Positions 27,072 to 35,159 of a stretch of DNA of 55,405 bases are shown in pieces. The first letter of the stretch is position 1. Every line of letters begins with the position of its first letter. Under the pieces are notes generated by a model. The model was not told the DNA's origin and did not search any database. It saw only the letters and a program-made list of their open reading frames with translations. Made by a program: the position numbers and the translations under genes. The DNA is taken from assembly GCA_024277255.1 (NCBI GenBank), contig JAJRVQ010000116.1, forward strand, positions 1 to 55,405, read 5' to 3'. This DNA is from Acidobacteriota bacterium. Lineage in GTDB: Bacteria > Acidobacteriota > Thermoanaerobaculia > Multivoradales > SZUA-115.

Positions 27072-27292
27072 CTCAGACCTCCCTTCTCGCCGCCGCCATC
27101 GGCTGAGCGCCGGTGAATCCTCGTCACTCGTCGCGAGGGTTCCGCTTCGGCCAGCAGAAGGTCAGGCTCGAACAGCCTCTCCGCCGAATGGGCGGTCGTA
27201 CATACAATGTGACCCCACCGGCCATCGGGGCGTTCCATCGCGGCGGTTACTGGTGGCGAGAGATCCGACCCGCCGACTGCGTCCTTCATCAT
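27068..27292 (-). CDS. 74-residue small protein, unknown
   Basis: An easily missed gene. The start ATGATG at 27292 has a strong ribosome binding site (GGAGG, 7-bp spacing), and the stop overlaps the start of the 297-residue gene. The sequence starts MMKDAVGGSDLSPPV, then TAAMERPDGRWGHIVCTTAH and SAERLFEPDLLLAEAEPSRR, and ends Gly/Arg-rich. It has one Cys, no hydrophobic helix and no signal peptide. A regulator, toxin/antitoxin-like partner or precursor peptide can all be imagined; none is shown by the sequence. The longer frame to 27370 lacks a ribosome binding site. Confidence 0.55.
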   Translation of the reverse strand: MMKDAVGGSDLSPPVTAAMERPDGRWGHIVCTTAHSAERLFEPDLLLAEAEPSRRVTRIHRRSADGGGEKGGLR

Positions 27293-27409
27293 CGCGCTAC
27301 CTCCTGCTCTCTCTTGACGCAAACCGCCCGCGGAATCGTCGTTCAGAACGCAGGTCGATCGGCAACGCACCCGGTCAACCCGGGGCGGAACCGCACTGGA
27401 ACCAACTTT

Positions 27410-27435
27410 GCGCCGCGCCGAGGGCGGCGTTGCGC
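27410..27435 (-). terminator. GC-rich hairpin after the MA-type peptidase gene
   Basis: On the minus strand GCGC-AA-CGCCG pairs with CGGCG-CG-GCGC around a CCCT loop, about 15 bases past the stop of the upstream gene. It is followed by aaagttggtt, so the T run is poor. It separates that gene from the 74/297-residue pair. Confidence 0.35.
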
Positions 27436-27451
27436 CTACGAGAGCTACCGG

Positions 27452-30253
27452 CTAGCGGTCGTAGCGCACCACTTCGGTTTCCCAGCTCTTGCGCCCTTTG
27501 GCCCAGTCCCACATCGCGGCGTCCAGTTGCACCACGGTCATCCCGGTGACCTCGGCAATCGCCTGCTCGGTGGAACGGCGGCGCTCGAACGCCTTCAACA
27601 GCCGATGGATCGAGCGCCGGCCATGGCGCACTTCGAAGTAGTGGAGCGCCCATCGCGCCTCGTCATAGGCCAGTTGGACCAGCTGCGCATCGCTGCGCCC
27701 ATCGAGGATCGGATCGAGCAACGGGAAGGCGACCAGTTTGCCTTGGCGCAGGTAATCCGGGATCGGGTTGACTTGGCCCTGCAGCATTTGCACGTGCTGC
27801 GCCAACCCTTCGTGAAACCAGGCAGGCGCCCGGTCTCCCGTGGCGCCGGTGATCAGAGCGTGAGCCAGCTCGTGAGAGAGGATGGCGACCACCGCCGGGC
27901 TCAATCTCTGTACCTCGGCCATCGGTACCCGCACCTTGCCGTCGAAGAGGCCGACCACCGCACCGCCCTGGGAGTAGAGCCTGAAGAACTCATGAAACGG
28001 GAACAGGTGCACCTCGATGGGCTCGTGCGGCGCGAAGGGGATCCACTCTTGGAGGCGCGCCGTTTCCTTCTCCAGAACCTCGGTCAGCTGCTCTACGAAG
28101 TAGCGGCTGGTGCCGCGCGGGTAGCGCACTTCGAAATGGCGGCTGCGGTGGATCTCATATCCTTCGGCCAGCCGCTTTTCCATTTGGATGCGCGGGATCA
28201 TCGAGACCAAGGGCGCTTCGAGCATCTGCTCTTCGGCCGTCTGCACGGCGCGAATCGCATAGTCCCATTCCTCAACCTCGGTCAATAGCCTCGCCAATTG
28301 GAAGAGTGAGTACGGCGCTTTACGGCCCGCGGCGACGTTGCTCTTGGCGATCGAAACCACCAGACGAGTCGCCTCTTCGACCTTGCCGGCCCGGCGCAGC
28401 GCCTCGGCGCGCAAAGCTCCCACCGAGGGCGGCAAGGGGACGGCGAGGGCGGCGAAGGGCGCAGTGAGATCGAGCAACTCGTCCCAGCGATGATCGCGCG
28501 CCAGCACCGAAGCCGCCATCTCCATCTGCGCACGCCGTACCGGCTGACCCAGCGGGGGAAGGTCGCGGATCGCACTCACCCGCCCTGCGCCGGCTGCAAG
28601 CTCGGGCGCCATCCAGTCACCCAGGACCCGCTCTTCGATGTGCAGCCGGCGGCGGCTCGCGTCCTCGGCCTCGGCCGCCGCCGGAGCCAAGCTCAAGCCG
28701 CCGGGAATCTCGACCTGGGTCGTGCCACGCCACAGCAGCAGCGACTGTCCGCTGTAAGTGGCCACGAAGCTCTCAGGGATTTCCAACCGGGCGGCCTGAG
28801 CATTTTCGGCGGATACCGGCGCCGGCTCGCTTGGCTGCGCCAGATCGAGCATAGAGAACAGGCCATACCTGCGCACCAGAAAGGAGCGCACCGGATCGGC
28901 CAGTAGCTGTGAGCGCTCCGCCGGCTGCAACCTCCAGGCGGTGTTGAAAAAGCCGAGGGCCTCCTCTTCGTCACCGCCTATAGCGGCTTGATCGATGAGG
29001 CGATCGTAGATCCTCGCCTGCCGGGAGCCGCTGGCGGCCAGCCGATCGAAGAGCCCTGCGGCCCGTTTATCGAAACCGGTGGCAACGAATGCCTCGCCCG
29101 CTTCGAGCAACAGACCATCGAAGTCCGGCAGCGCGGCGATGGCCCGCTCATAGCCGAAGACGGCATCGACTCCCTCGCCGCGAATCACCCCCAATCGACC
29201 CCGCAAGAGATCTCCGAGCGGCTGCGTGCAGGGTGACGGCAACTCGGCCAGCAGGGCGTCGGCCGCCGGCAGGTTGCCCTCGGCCAACTCGAACTGCGCC
29301 CGCCACAAGCGCGCCGTTGCCATTACCGGACCCTCGGGCGCCAGGGCGCCGGTGACTCGGGCAAAGAGACGATCGATCTCGTCGCGCGGAGCCAGCGTGG
29401 TCAATGCCGAACGCAATGGGGCCAGCGCCACCAGAGAGTCGCCATCCGTCAGCCCCTCCTCGGACCCCGCCCCGCCCACCTCCGAGTCCGGCTGTGGCCC
29501 CGGCGGGGAATTCGGCTCCGCCCAGGGGATCGGCATGGTCCACGAGATGGGGCCCGGCAGGAAGATCGAGAGCAGAATCGAGGCGATACCCAGCACCAAG
29601 AGCAGCCAGCCCAGAATTCGGCTGCGGCGGCGCAGCGAAGCCGCCACGATCAACAGCACCATACCCACCAACGGTCCGAAAACCCGTTGCCAGGGGGTGA
29701 CCACCGGCGACTTCGCGGCTTGCCTCTCCGGCTGTGCGGGGTCCACCTCCGCGGGCGCCTCCAGGCTCGCATCGCCGGCCTTGGCCAAGGCCGGCGCCTC
29801 CGCCCAGCTGCGCAGATCGAAGAGCCGCCATTCGCCGCCGGTTTCCACCAACTCCAAGACCAACGCTTCGTCGAGGCCGGAGGGATACTGCAAGGCAAAG
29901 ACCGCGACTTGCCGCCCCCGCCTCTCACCTTCCGGCGCAGTGGGCGGCTCCTTGGAGTCGGCGATGAGTGTCTGCAACTGCCAGAAAGCTCCCGCCGACG
30001 GACCGGCGCGCACTGCGATCTCCGCCACGGCACGCTGCCGTCCGAGGGCCGCCAGTGGTGAATCCGCCGCCAGTCGATTCCACCAAGCGCTCGCTCCCGA
30101 CTCCGCGTAGGCCACCGCCAGCTCGACCGCGACCCGTTCCCAGGGCGCGATGGGCTGGATCTCCACCACACCTTCCTTCGCCGCCATCGGCCAAGCTGCG
30201 CAGGCGAACAACAGCAGCACAAGGCTGCTCACAAGGTAAGCTCGGCGCCGCAT
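27452..30253 (-). CDS. Large exported membrane protein with C-terminal MA-type metallopeptidase domain
   Basis: A 933-residue protein with a signal peptide (LVSSLVLLLFACAAWPMAA), an N-terminal domain (about 28-180), and two adjacent membrane helices near residues 195-245 (VFGPLVGMVLLIVAASL and ILGWLLLVLGIASILLSIF). A long helical, TPR-like region follows (about 290-690). The C-terminal gluzincin-like domain has HELAHALITGATGDRAPAWF then HEGLAQH, that is HExxH plus a downstream Glu, as in Peptidase_MA. Two helices would return the peptidase to the periplasmic side. TATTAT at 30270-30265 may be a -10 box only 11 bases before ATG. The gene is divergent from the helicase, with 36 bases between starts. 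Confidence 0.85.
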   Translation of the reverse strand: MRRRAYLVSSLVLLLFACAAWPMAAKEGVVEIQPIAPWERVAVELAVAYAESGASAWWNRLAADSPLAALGRQRAVAEIAVRAGPSAGAFWQLQTLIADSKEPPTAPEGERRGRQVAVFALQYPSGLDEALVLELVETGGEWRLFDLRSWAEAPALAKAGDASLEAPAEVDPAQPERQAAKSPVVTPWQRVFGPLVGMVLLIVAASLRRRSRILGWLLLVLGIASILLSIFLPGPISWTMPIPWAEPNSPPGPQPDSEVGGAGSEEGLTDGDSLVALAPLRSALTTLAPRDEIDRLFARVTGALAPEGPVMATARLWRAQFELAEGNLPAADALLAELPSPCTQPLGDLLRGRLGVIRGEGVDAVFGYERAIAALPDFDGLLLEAGEAFVATGFDKRAAGLFDRLAASGSRQARIYDRLIDQAAIGGDEEEALGFFNTAWRLQPAERSQLLADPVRSFLVRRYGLFSMLDLAQPSEPAPVSAENAQAARLEIPESFVATYSGQSLLLWRGTTQVEIPGGLSLAPAAAEAEDASRRRLHIEERVLGDWMAPELAAGAGRVSAIRDLPPLGQPVRRAQMEMAASVLARDHRWDELLDLTAPFAALAVPLPPSVGALRAEALRRAGKVEEATRLVVSIAKSNVAAGRKAPYSLFQLARLLTEVEEWDYAIRAVQTAEEQMLEAPLVSMIPRIQMEKRLAEGYEIHRSRHFEVRYPRGTSRYFVEQLTEVLEKETARLQEWIPFAPHEPIEVHLFPFHEFFRLYSQGGAVVGLFDGKVRVPMAEVQRLSPAVVAILSHELAHALITGATGDRAPAWFHEGLAQHVQMLQGQVNPIPDYLRQGKLVAFPLLDPILDGRSDAQLVQLAYDEARWALHYFEVRHGRRSIHRLLKAFERRRSTEQAIAEVTGMTVVQLDAAMWDWAKGRKSWETEVVRYDR

Positions 30254-30289
30254 AGCACCACATCATAATACTGTTTCCTCAACTAAACC

Positions 30290-32929
30290 ATGAATCCATC
30301 AACCACCGCCGGCAACGCCGAACTCTCACCCGTCACCGCACCGGCAGACGGCGAAGCCGCACCGGTCGCCAGCCTCGCCAGCCGTATCCCGGAGGGCGGA
30401 GTGCGAGACCCCGACACCATTCTCGACCTCTTCCTGGGTTGGGTCGACGATGTCGGATTCGAGCTCTACCCGGCGCAGGAAGAGGCGCTACTGGAGCTGA
30501 TGGCCGGCCACCACGTGGTGCTCAATACACCGACCGGATCGGGCAAATCGCTGGTCGCTCTCGGCCTGCAGTTCAAAGCTCTCTGCGAAGGCCGCGTCTG
30601 CTTCTACACCTCACCGATCAAGGCGCTGGCGAGCGAGAAGTTCTTCGCCCTGTGCAAGGACCTCGGCCCGGACAACGTCGGCATGCTGACCGGCGACGCC
30701 AGCATCAACCCGCGGGCTCCGATCCTGTGCTGTACCGCCGAGGTGCTCTCCAACATGGCGCTGCGCCAAGGCGACCGGCTGAACGCGCCCTACGTGGTGA
30801 TGGACGAGTTCCACTACTACGCCGACCGGGCGCGCGGCGTCGCCTGGCAGATACCGCTGATCACTCTGCCCTACACCCGCTTCCTGCTGATGTCGGCGAC
30901 GCTGGGCAACACGGCTCCGATCGAGGAGCGGCTGGCCGCGGACAGCGGGGTCGAGGTGGCCTGCGTGCGCTCGGACGAGCGACCGGTGCCGCTGGACTAC
31001 GAGTACCGCAAGACGCCGCTACACGAGACCCTCCAGGAACTCCACGCCGACGCCAAGCTGCCCGCCTACGTGGTCAACTTCACCCAACGCGAATGCGCCG
31101 AGCTGGCACAGAGCTTGACCAGCATGAAGCTGGCCGACCGTGAGGAACGCAAGGCGATCACCGCCGCCATCGGCGACTTTCGTTTCGACACCCCGTACGG
31201 CAAGGATGTCCGGCGGTTCCTCGGTTTCGGCATCGGCATCCACCACGCCGGCCTTCTGCCCAAGTACCGCTTGTTGGTCGAGCAGCTCTCACAGAACGGA
31301 CATCTCAAGGTGATCTGCGGCACTGACACGCTGGGCGTCGGGGTCAACATTCCGATCCGCACCGTGGTCTTCACCAAGCTCTCGAAGTACGACGGCCACA
31401 GCACCAAACTGCTCTCCGTGCGCGATTTCCGGCAGATCTCCGGCCGCGCCGGGCGCAAGGGTTTCGACGTGGCGGGCAGCGTGGTCTGCCAGGCGCCGGA
31501 GCACGTGATCGAGAATCTGCGTCAAGCGCAGAAGGCCTCCTCCTCGGGAAAGAAGAAGCCGGCTCACAAGAAAAAGCCGCGCGAAGGCTTCGTCAGCTGG
31601 ACGCAAGAGAGCTTCCAAAAACTGGCCGAAAAACCACCGGAGATGCTCAAACCCCAGTTCCGGGTGAGCCACGGCATGGTGCTCAACCTGTTGCAGCACG
31701 ACGCCGCGGTGGACAACCCGGAGCACCGCAACTTCCATTCGCTGCGCCGGCTGATCGCCAAATGCCACGAAGAGGAGCGGGCCAAGCCGGCGCTGCTGAG
31801 CGAGGCGGCACAGCTGGTGCGCTCGCTCTACCGCGCCGGCCTGATCAAGATGGTGCGCGACCAGAAGACCGCCTACTACTGGGTCGAGATCAACCAGGAG
31901 CTACAGACCGATTTCTCGCTCTTCCAGGCGCTGTCGCTCTACCTGGTCGAAACGCTCGACGCCCTCGAGCCGGACTCTCCCGAGTTCGGGCTCGATGTCC
32001 TCACCCTGGTCGAGGCGGTGCTCGAGAACCCCGATCTGATCCTGCGCAAACAGGTCGACAAGCTCAAGTCCGACCTGATCGCGCGGCTCAAAGCGGAAGG
32101 AGTTCCCTACGAGGAGCGGATGGAAAAGCTCGACCAGGTCACCCACCCGAAGCCCAACGCCGAGTTTCTCTACGCGACCTTCGACGCCTTCCGCGAGGTG
32201 CACCCGTGGGTCGGCCATCACGGCATCCGCCCCAAGTCGATCGGCCGCGAGATGTACGAGAACTACCTGAGCTTCACCGACTACGTGCGCAACTACAGCC
32301 TCCAACGCAGCGAAGGGGTGCTGCTGCGCTACCTCTCGCAGCTCTACAAGACGCTGATCCAAAGCGTCCCCGAGCGGCGCAAAAACGAGCAGATCTACGA
32401 TGTCGAGAGCTACCTGCGCACGATGCTGGAACGCACCGACACCAGCTTGATCGAAGAGTGGCAGAGCCTGCTGCACCCCGAGCTGCGCATCGCCGACCGC
32501 GAAGAGGCCCAAGCCACCCGCGAACAGCTCCTCGCCTACGAACTCCTCCACGACCCCAAAGCCTTCGCCGCCCGCGTGCGCAACGAGATGCACCAGGTGG
32601 TGCGCGACCTGTCCAAAGGCCACTACCAAGAGGCCGCCCAGGGCCTCCGGATCGACCCCGAAGAGCCACAGACCGCCTGGACCTCCGAACGGCTCGAAGC
32701 GGCGCTGGCACCCTTCCTGGAAGAGTATGGCGAACTGGTCTTCACCCCGCAAGCCCGGCAAGCCCACCGCACCCGAATCGAAGAAACCGCCCCCCGCCAG
32801 TGGAAGATCACCCAAGTCCTCCTGGACCCCCAAGGCGACGACCTCTGGCACCTCGCGGGCGACGTGGATCTCAGGGCTGGGCAGAGTTTAGAAGGACCCT
32901 TGGTGCGATTGCGCCACATCGGCCCCTGA
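30290..32929 (+). CDS. Superfamily 2 (Ski2-like) helicase with DUF3516
   Basis: An 879-residue ATP-dependent nucleic-acid helicase. The motifs are Walker A LNTPTGSGKSLVALG, motif Ia YTSPIKALASEK, DExH box VVMDEFHYYAD, motif III LLMSATLG, motif V GTDTLGVGVNIPIRTVVF, and motif VI QISGRAGRKGFD. The C-terminal half (from about residue 420) matches the DUF3516 type attached to this helicase class. The substrate is unknown; Ski2/Mtr4 likeness suggests RNA, Hel308 likeness DNA. No Shine-Dalgarno sequence precedes ATG 30290, and the 36-base divergent spacer leaves little room for a leader. The REP-like palindrome follows its stop. Confidence 0.93.
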   Translation: MNPSTTAGNAELSPVTAPADGEAAPVASLASRIPEGGVRDPDTILDLFLGWVDDVGFELYPAQEEALLELMAGHHVVLNTPTGSGKSLVALGLQFKALCEGRVCFYTSPIKALASEKFFALCKDLGPDNVGMLTGDASINPRAPILCCTAEVLSNMALRQGDRLNAPYVVMDEFHYYADRARGVAWQIPLITLPYTRFLLMSATLGNTAPIEERLAADSGVEVACVRSDERPVPLDYEYRKTPLHETLQELHADAKLPAYVVNFTQRECAELAQSLTSMKLADREERKAITAAIGDFRFDTPYGKDVRRFLGFGIGIHHAGLLPKYRLLVEQLSQNGHLKVICGTDTLGVGVNIPIRTVVFTKLSKYDGHSTKLLSVRDFRQISGRAGRKGFDVAGSVVCQAPEHVIENLRQAQKASSSGKKKPAHKKKPREGFVSWTQESFQKLAEKPPEMLKPQFRVSHGMVLNLLQHDAAVDNPEHRNFHSLRRLIAKCHEEERAKPALLSEAAQLVRSLYRAGLIKMVRDQKTAYYWVEINQELQTDFSLFQALSLYLVETLDALEPDSPEFGLDVLTLVEAVLENPDLILRKQVDKLKSDLIARLKAEGVPYEERMEKLDQVTHPKPNAEFLYATFDAFREVHPWVGHHGIRPKSIGREMYENYLSFTDYVRNYSLQRSEGVLLRYLSQLYKTLIQSVPERRKNEQIYDVESYLRTMLERTDTSLIEEWQSLLHPELRIADREEAQATREQLLAYELLHDPKAFAARVRNEMHQVVRDLSKGHYQEAAQGLRIDPEEPQTAWTSERLEAALAPFLEEYGELVFTPQARQAHRTRIEETAPRQWKITQVLLDPQGDDLWHLAGDVDLRAGQSLEGPLVRLRHIGP

Positions 32930-32941
32930 GACGGGGAGCGA

Positions 32942-32966
32942 GCGCAATGAATTGCGCCCCTACGGG
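32942..32966. repeat. Dispersed palindrome, copy 2
   Basis: gcgcaat-ga-attgcgc followed by ccctacggg is identical over 25 bases to the copy at 190-214. It sits 13 bases after the helicase stop. The absence of a T run and the recurrence elsewhere favour a dispersed repeat. Confidence 0.7.
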
Positions 32967-33076
32967 GATGTGACCTGAGGACGGGCGCGGCCGGGTTCGC
33001 TCAAGGCCTCCACCACCCCCAAGCGGTTCTCCACATTAGAATGGCGTTAAGCCGTCCGTCTTCCCTCGTTCGCGCG

Positions 33077-33082
33077 TACAAT
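33077..33082 (+). promoter_or_regulatory. Possible -10 box for the lytic transglycosylase gene
   Basis: TACAAT lies 24 bases before the ATG at 33107. No convincing -35 hexamer is found 16-18 bases upstream, so this is a weak call. Confidence 0.25.
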
Positions 33083-33106
33083 CAACTAGGAAGGTCATCA
33101 TCACGA

Positions 33107-34717
33107 ATGAGAGTTCGAATCCTACGACTCACCACTCTGCTCTGCGCCGCGATCGCCTGTTCTCTCGCCGCACTCCCCACCGCCCTGAGCGCCGCCGACG
33201 CCGCGCCTTCGTTGGCGGTGCTCGATGCCGACCGTTTCCCGCTGCCCGAGCCGCTGCGGCCCAACGTCGCCTTCTGGACCGATGTTTTCTCGCGCTACCA
33301 CGACTACGAGTCGATCCTGCACGACGAGGACCACCCCGAGCGCATCTACACCGTGCTCGATTTCTCAGCGCTCGCGAAGCTGGAGATCTCTGACGCCGCC
33401 AAGGAGATCCGGCGGCGCAAGGCGATCAACAAGGCCAAGGCCAAGTACCAGGAGATTCTCCTGGCGCTGGCCGCCGGCAAGCAGCCGAAGCATGAGAAGG
33501 AAGCGTTGTGGGTGGTCGAACTACTGGCGGCGGAACCGAAGGGTCGAGCCAAGTACCGCAAGGCGGCGCACCGGTTGCGCAGCCAGAAAGGGCTGCGCGA
33601 GGTTTTTCAGGCGGCCATCGAGCGTTCCGGCCGCTACCTCGGCGGCATGGAGAAGGTGTTCACCGATCGTGGGCTGCCCTGGGAGCTGACCCGCTTGCCG
33701 TTCGTCGAATCGATGTTCCAGATCGGCGCCACCTCAAAAGTCGCGGCCGGCGGTATGTGGCAGATGATGCCTTCGACCGGCCGCCGCTGGCTCGACATCG
33801 GCCCGGAAGTCGATGAACGCTATGACCCGATTCTCGCCGCCGAAGCGGCGGCCGCCTACCTCAAGGAGAACTACCAGCTTCTCCACACCTGGCCGCTGGC
33901 GATCACCGCCTACAACTACGGCACAGGAGGGCTCAAGAGGGCCGTCTCACGGCTTGGGACGCGGGATTTCGGCGTCATTATCGAGCGCCACAGCGGGCGG
34001 ACCTTCGGCTTCGCCTCGAAGAACTTCTATGCCGAGTTCCTCGCCGCGGCACAGGTCTATGAGAACCGCGATCACTACTTCCCCGGCATCCGGCCCAACT
34101 CGCCGGTAGCCTATGAGCAGTTCGCGGCGGACCACTACCTGCCCATCAAGGAGTTGGCCCAAGGCGCCCAGACGGCTCTCGACGACCTGCGCCAACTCAA
34201 CCCCGCACTCACCCCCGCGGTCTGGCAAGGGACATTGTGGCTGCCCCGTGGCTATCCGCTACGCGTACCGGTCGGGCAGCTGGCGCTGTTTGAACAGAGC
34301 TACGAGGAATTGCCGGCCGAGGCGAAGTCGGATCGACAAGCCGGGATGCGTTACCGGGTGCGCAAAGGCGACACGCTGGGCCGCATCGCCGCCCGCTACG
34401 GCAGTACGGTCTCCGCCATACGAGCGGCCAACAAGTTGCGCAGTGCCCACTACCTGCGCATCGGTCAGGTCCTCTGGCTGCCTCCGGGGCGAACCTCGCG
34501 GCGGCGCACCACCAGTGCCACCCGATCGCGGGTAGCCCAGTCGACCCCAAGCTCGACGCGAACGCGGGCGACCGTCCATGTGGTGCGCTCCGGCGATACT
34601 CTGACGGCGATCGCCGCGCGCTACGGCATCAGCATCGCCGCCATCAAGGCCGCCAATCGGCTGCGCAGCGCCCATCGCATCTTTCCCGGCCAGCGGCTGT
34701 CGATCCCGGCCGGATAG
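33107..34717 (+). CDS. MltD-type lytic transglycosylase with two LysM domains
   Basis: A 536-residue exported murein-cleaving enzyme. The signal peptide (LTTLLCAAIACSLAALPTALS) is followed by a helical region and an SLT domain with the catalytic Glu in LPFVESMFQIGATSKVAAGG, then MWQMMPSTGRRW and ITAYNYGTGGLKRAV. Two LysM repeats bind glycan: YRVRKGDTLGRIAARYGS and VHVVRSGDTLTAIAARYGIS, joined by a Ser/Thr/Arg linker. This is the MltD layout. The start at 33107 is preceded by GGAAGG; an upstream in-frame ATG at 33041 lies in repeat-adjacent sequence and is rejected. Confidence 0.94.
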   Translation: MRVRILRLTTLLCAAIACSLAALPTALSAADAAPSLAVLDADRFPLPEPLRPNVAFWTDVFSRYHDYESILHDEDHPERIYTVLDFSALAKLEISDAAKEIRRRKAINKAKAKYQEILLALAAGKQPKHEKEALWVVELLAAEPKGRAKYRKAAHRLRSQKGLREVFQAAIERSGRYLGGMEKVFTDRGLPWELTRLPFVESMFQIGATSKVAAGGMWQMMPSTGRRWLDIGPEVDERYDPILAAEAAAAYLKENYQLLHTWPLAITAYNYGTGGLKRAVSRLGTRDFGVIIERHSGRTFGFASKNFYAEFLAAAQVYENRDHYFPGIRPNSPVAYEQFAADHYLPIKELAQGAQTALDDLRQLNPALTPAVWQGTLWLPRGYPLRVPVGQLALFEQSYEELPAEAKSDRQAGMRYRVRKGDTLGRIAARYGSTVSAIRAANKLRSAHYLRIGQVLWLPPGRTSRRRTTSATRSRVAQSTPSSTRTRATVHVVRSGDTLTAIAARYGISIAAIKAANRLRSAHRIFPGQRLSIPAG

Positions 34718-34729
34718 GCAGGGCGGCCC

Positions 34730-35119
34730 CTATTCGCTCCTGCGCGACCGGCCCACCTCCGGAGATCTCGGCTCGTCCCCGCGGATTCCCAACCACGCGC
34801 CGACCAAAGTGCCAAGAGGAATCGGTGCCGTACCCGGCAGCGAGCAGTAGACGCCGGCCGCCAGCGCCAGCCACAGTTTTTGCTTTCGCGGCAGCCTATA
34901 GAGCGAGCCCAGGAGGTAGGCTCCGACGCCGCCAACCGCCAGACCGGTAAACAGTCCGACCGGGCCGGCGGTAAAGAAATCGAGCAGATCGAGCAGCATG
35001 CCGGCCAAGACCGGCGGCAGAGGTTGCGAGCTTTCCTGCTGCCGGGGAGGTGGCTGCTCGGAGATGACCTCCGCTTCGATCACCCGCCGGGGCGCCTCCT
35101 CTGCTCGTGCATCACTCAC
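34730..35119 (-). CDS. Small membrane protein, unknown function
   Basis: A 129-residue protein that starts with a polar N-terminal 35 residues (VISEQPPPRQQESSQPLPP). Two or three hydrophobic segments follow (LAGMLLDLLDFFTAGPVGLF, TGLAVGGVGAYLLGSLY, LWLALAAGVYCSLPG) and then a short basic tail. The start is GTG at 35119. There is no known family. It faces the lytic transglycosylase gene convergently with 12 bases between stops, and lies about 40 bases from the serine hydrolase gene stop. Confidence 0.6.
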   Translation of the reverse strand: MSDARAEEAPRRVIEAEVISEQPPPRQQESSQPLPPVLAGMLLDLLDFFTAGPVGLFTGLAVGGVGAYLLGSLYRLPRKQKLWLALAAGVYCSLPGTAPIPLGTLVGAWLGIRGDEPRSPEVGRSRRSE

Positions 35120-35159
35120 CGTCCCAGTTTATCGCGCTGCTTGCTTCGCCGACCGGCGA

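Noticed and set aside
31762..32973. A 403-codon frame within the helicase gene
   Set aside because: It is an Arg/Pro-rich alternative frame of the helicase, which has complete motifs in its own frame.
33107..33125. gttcgaatcc, resembling a tRNA T-loop
   Set aside because: Flanking bases do not form a T-stem and no acceptor or anticodon arms are present; it is inside the lytic transglycosylase start.
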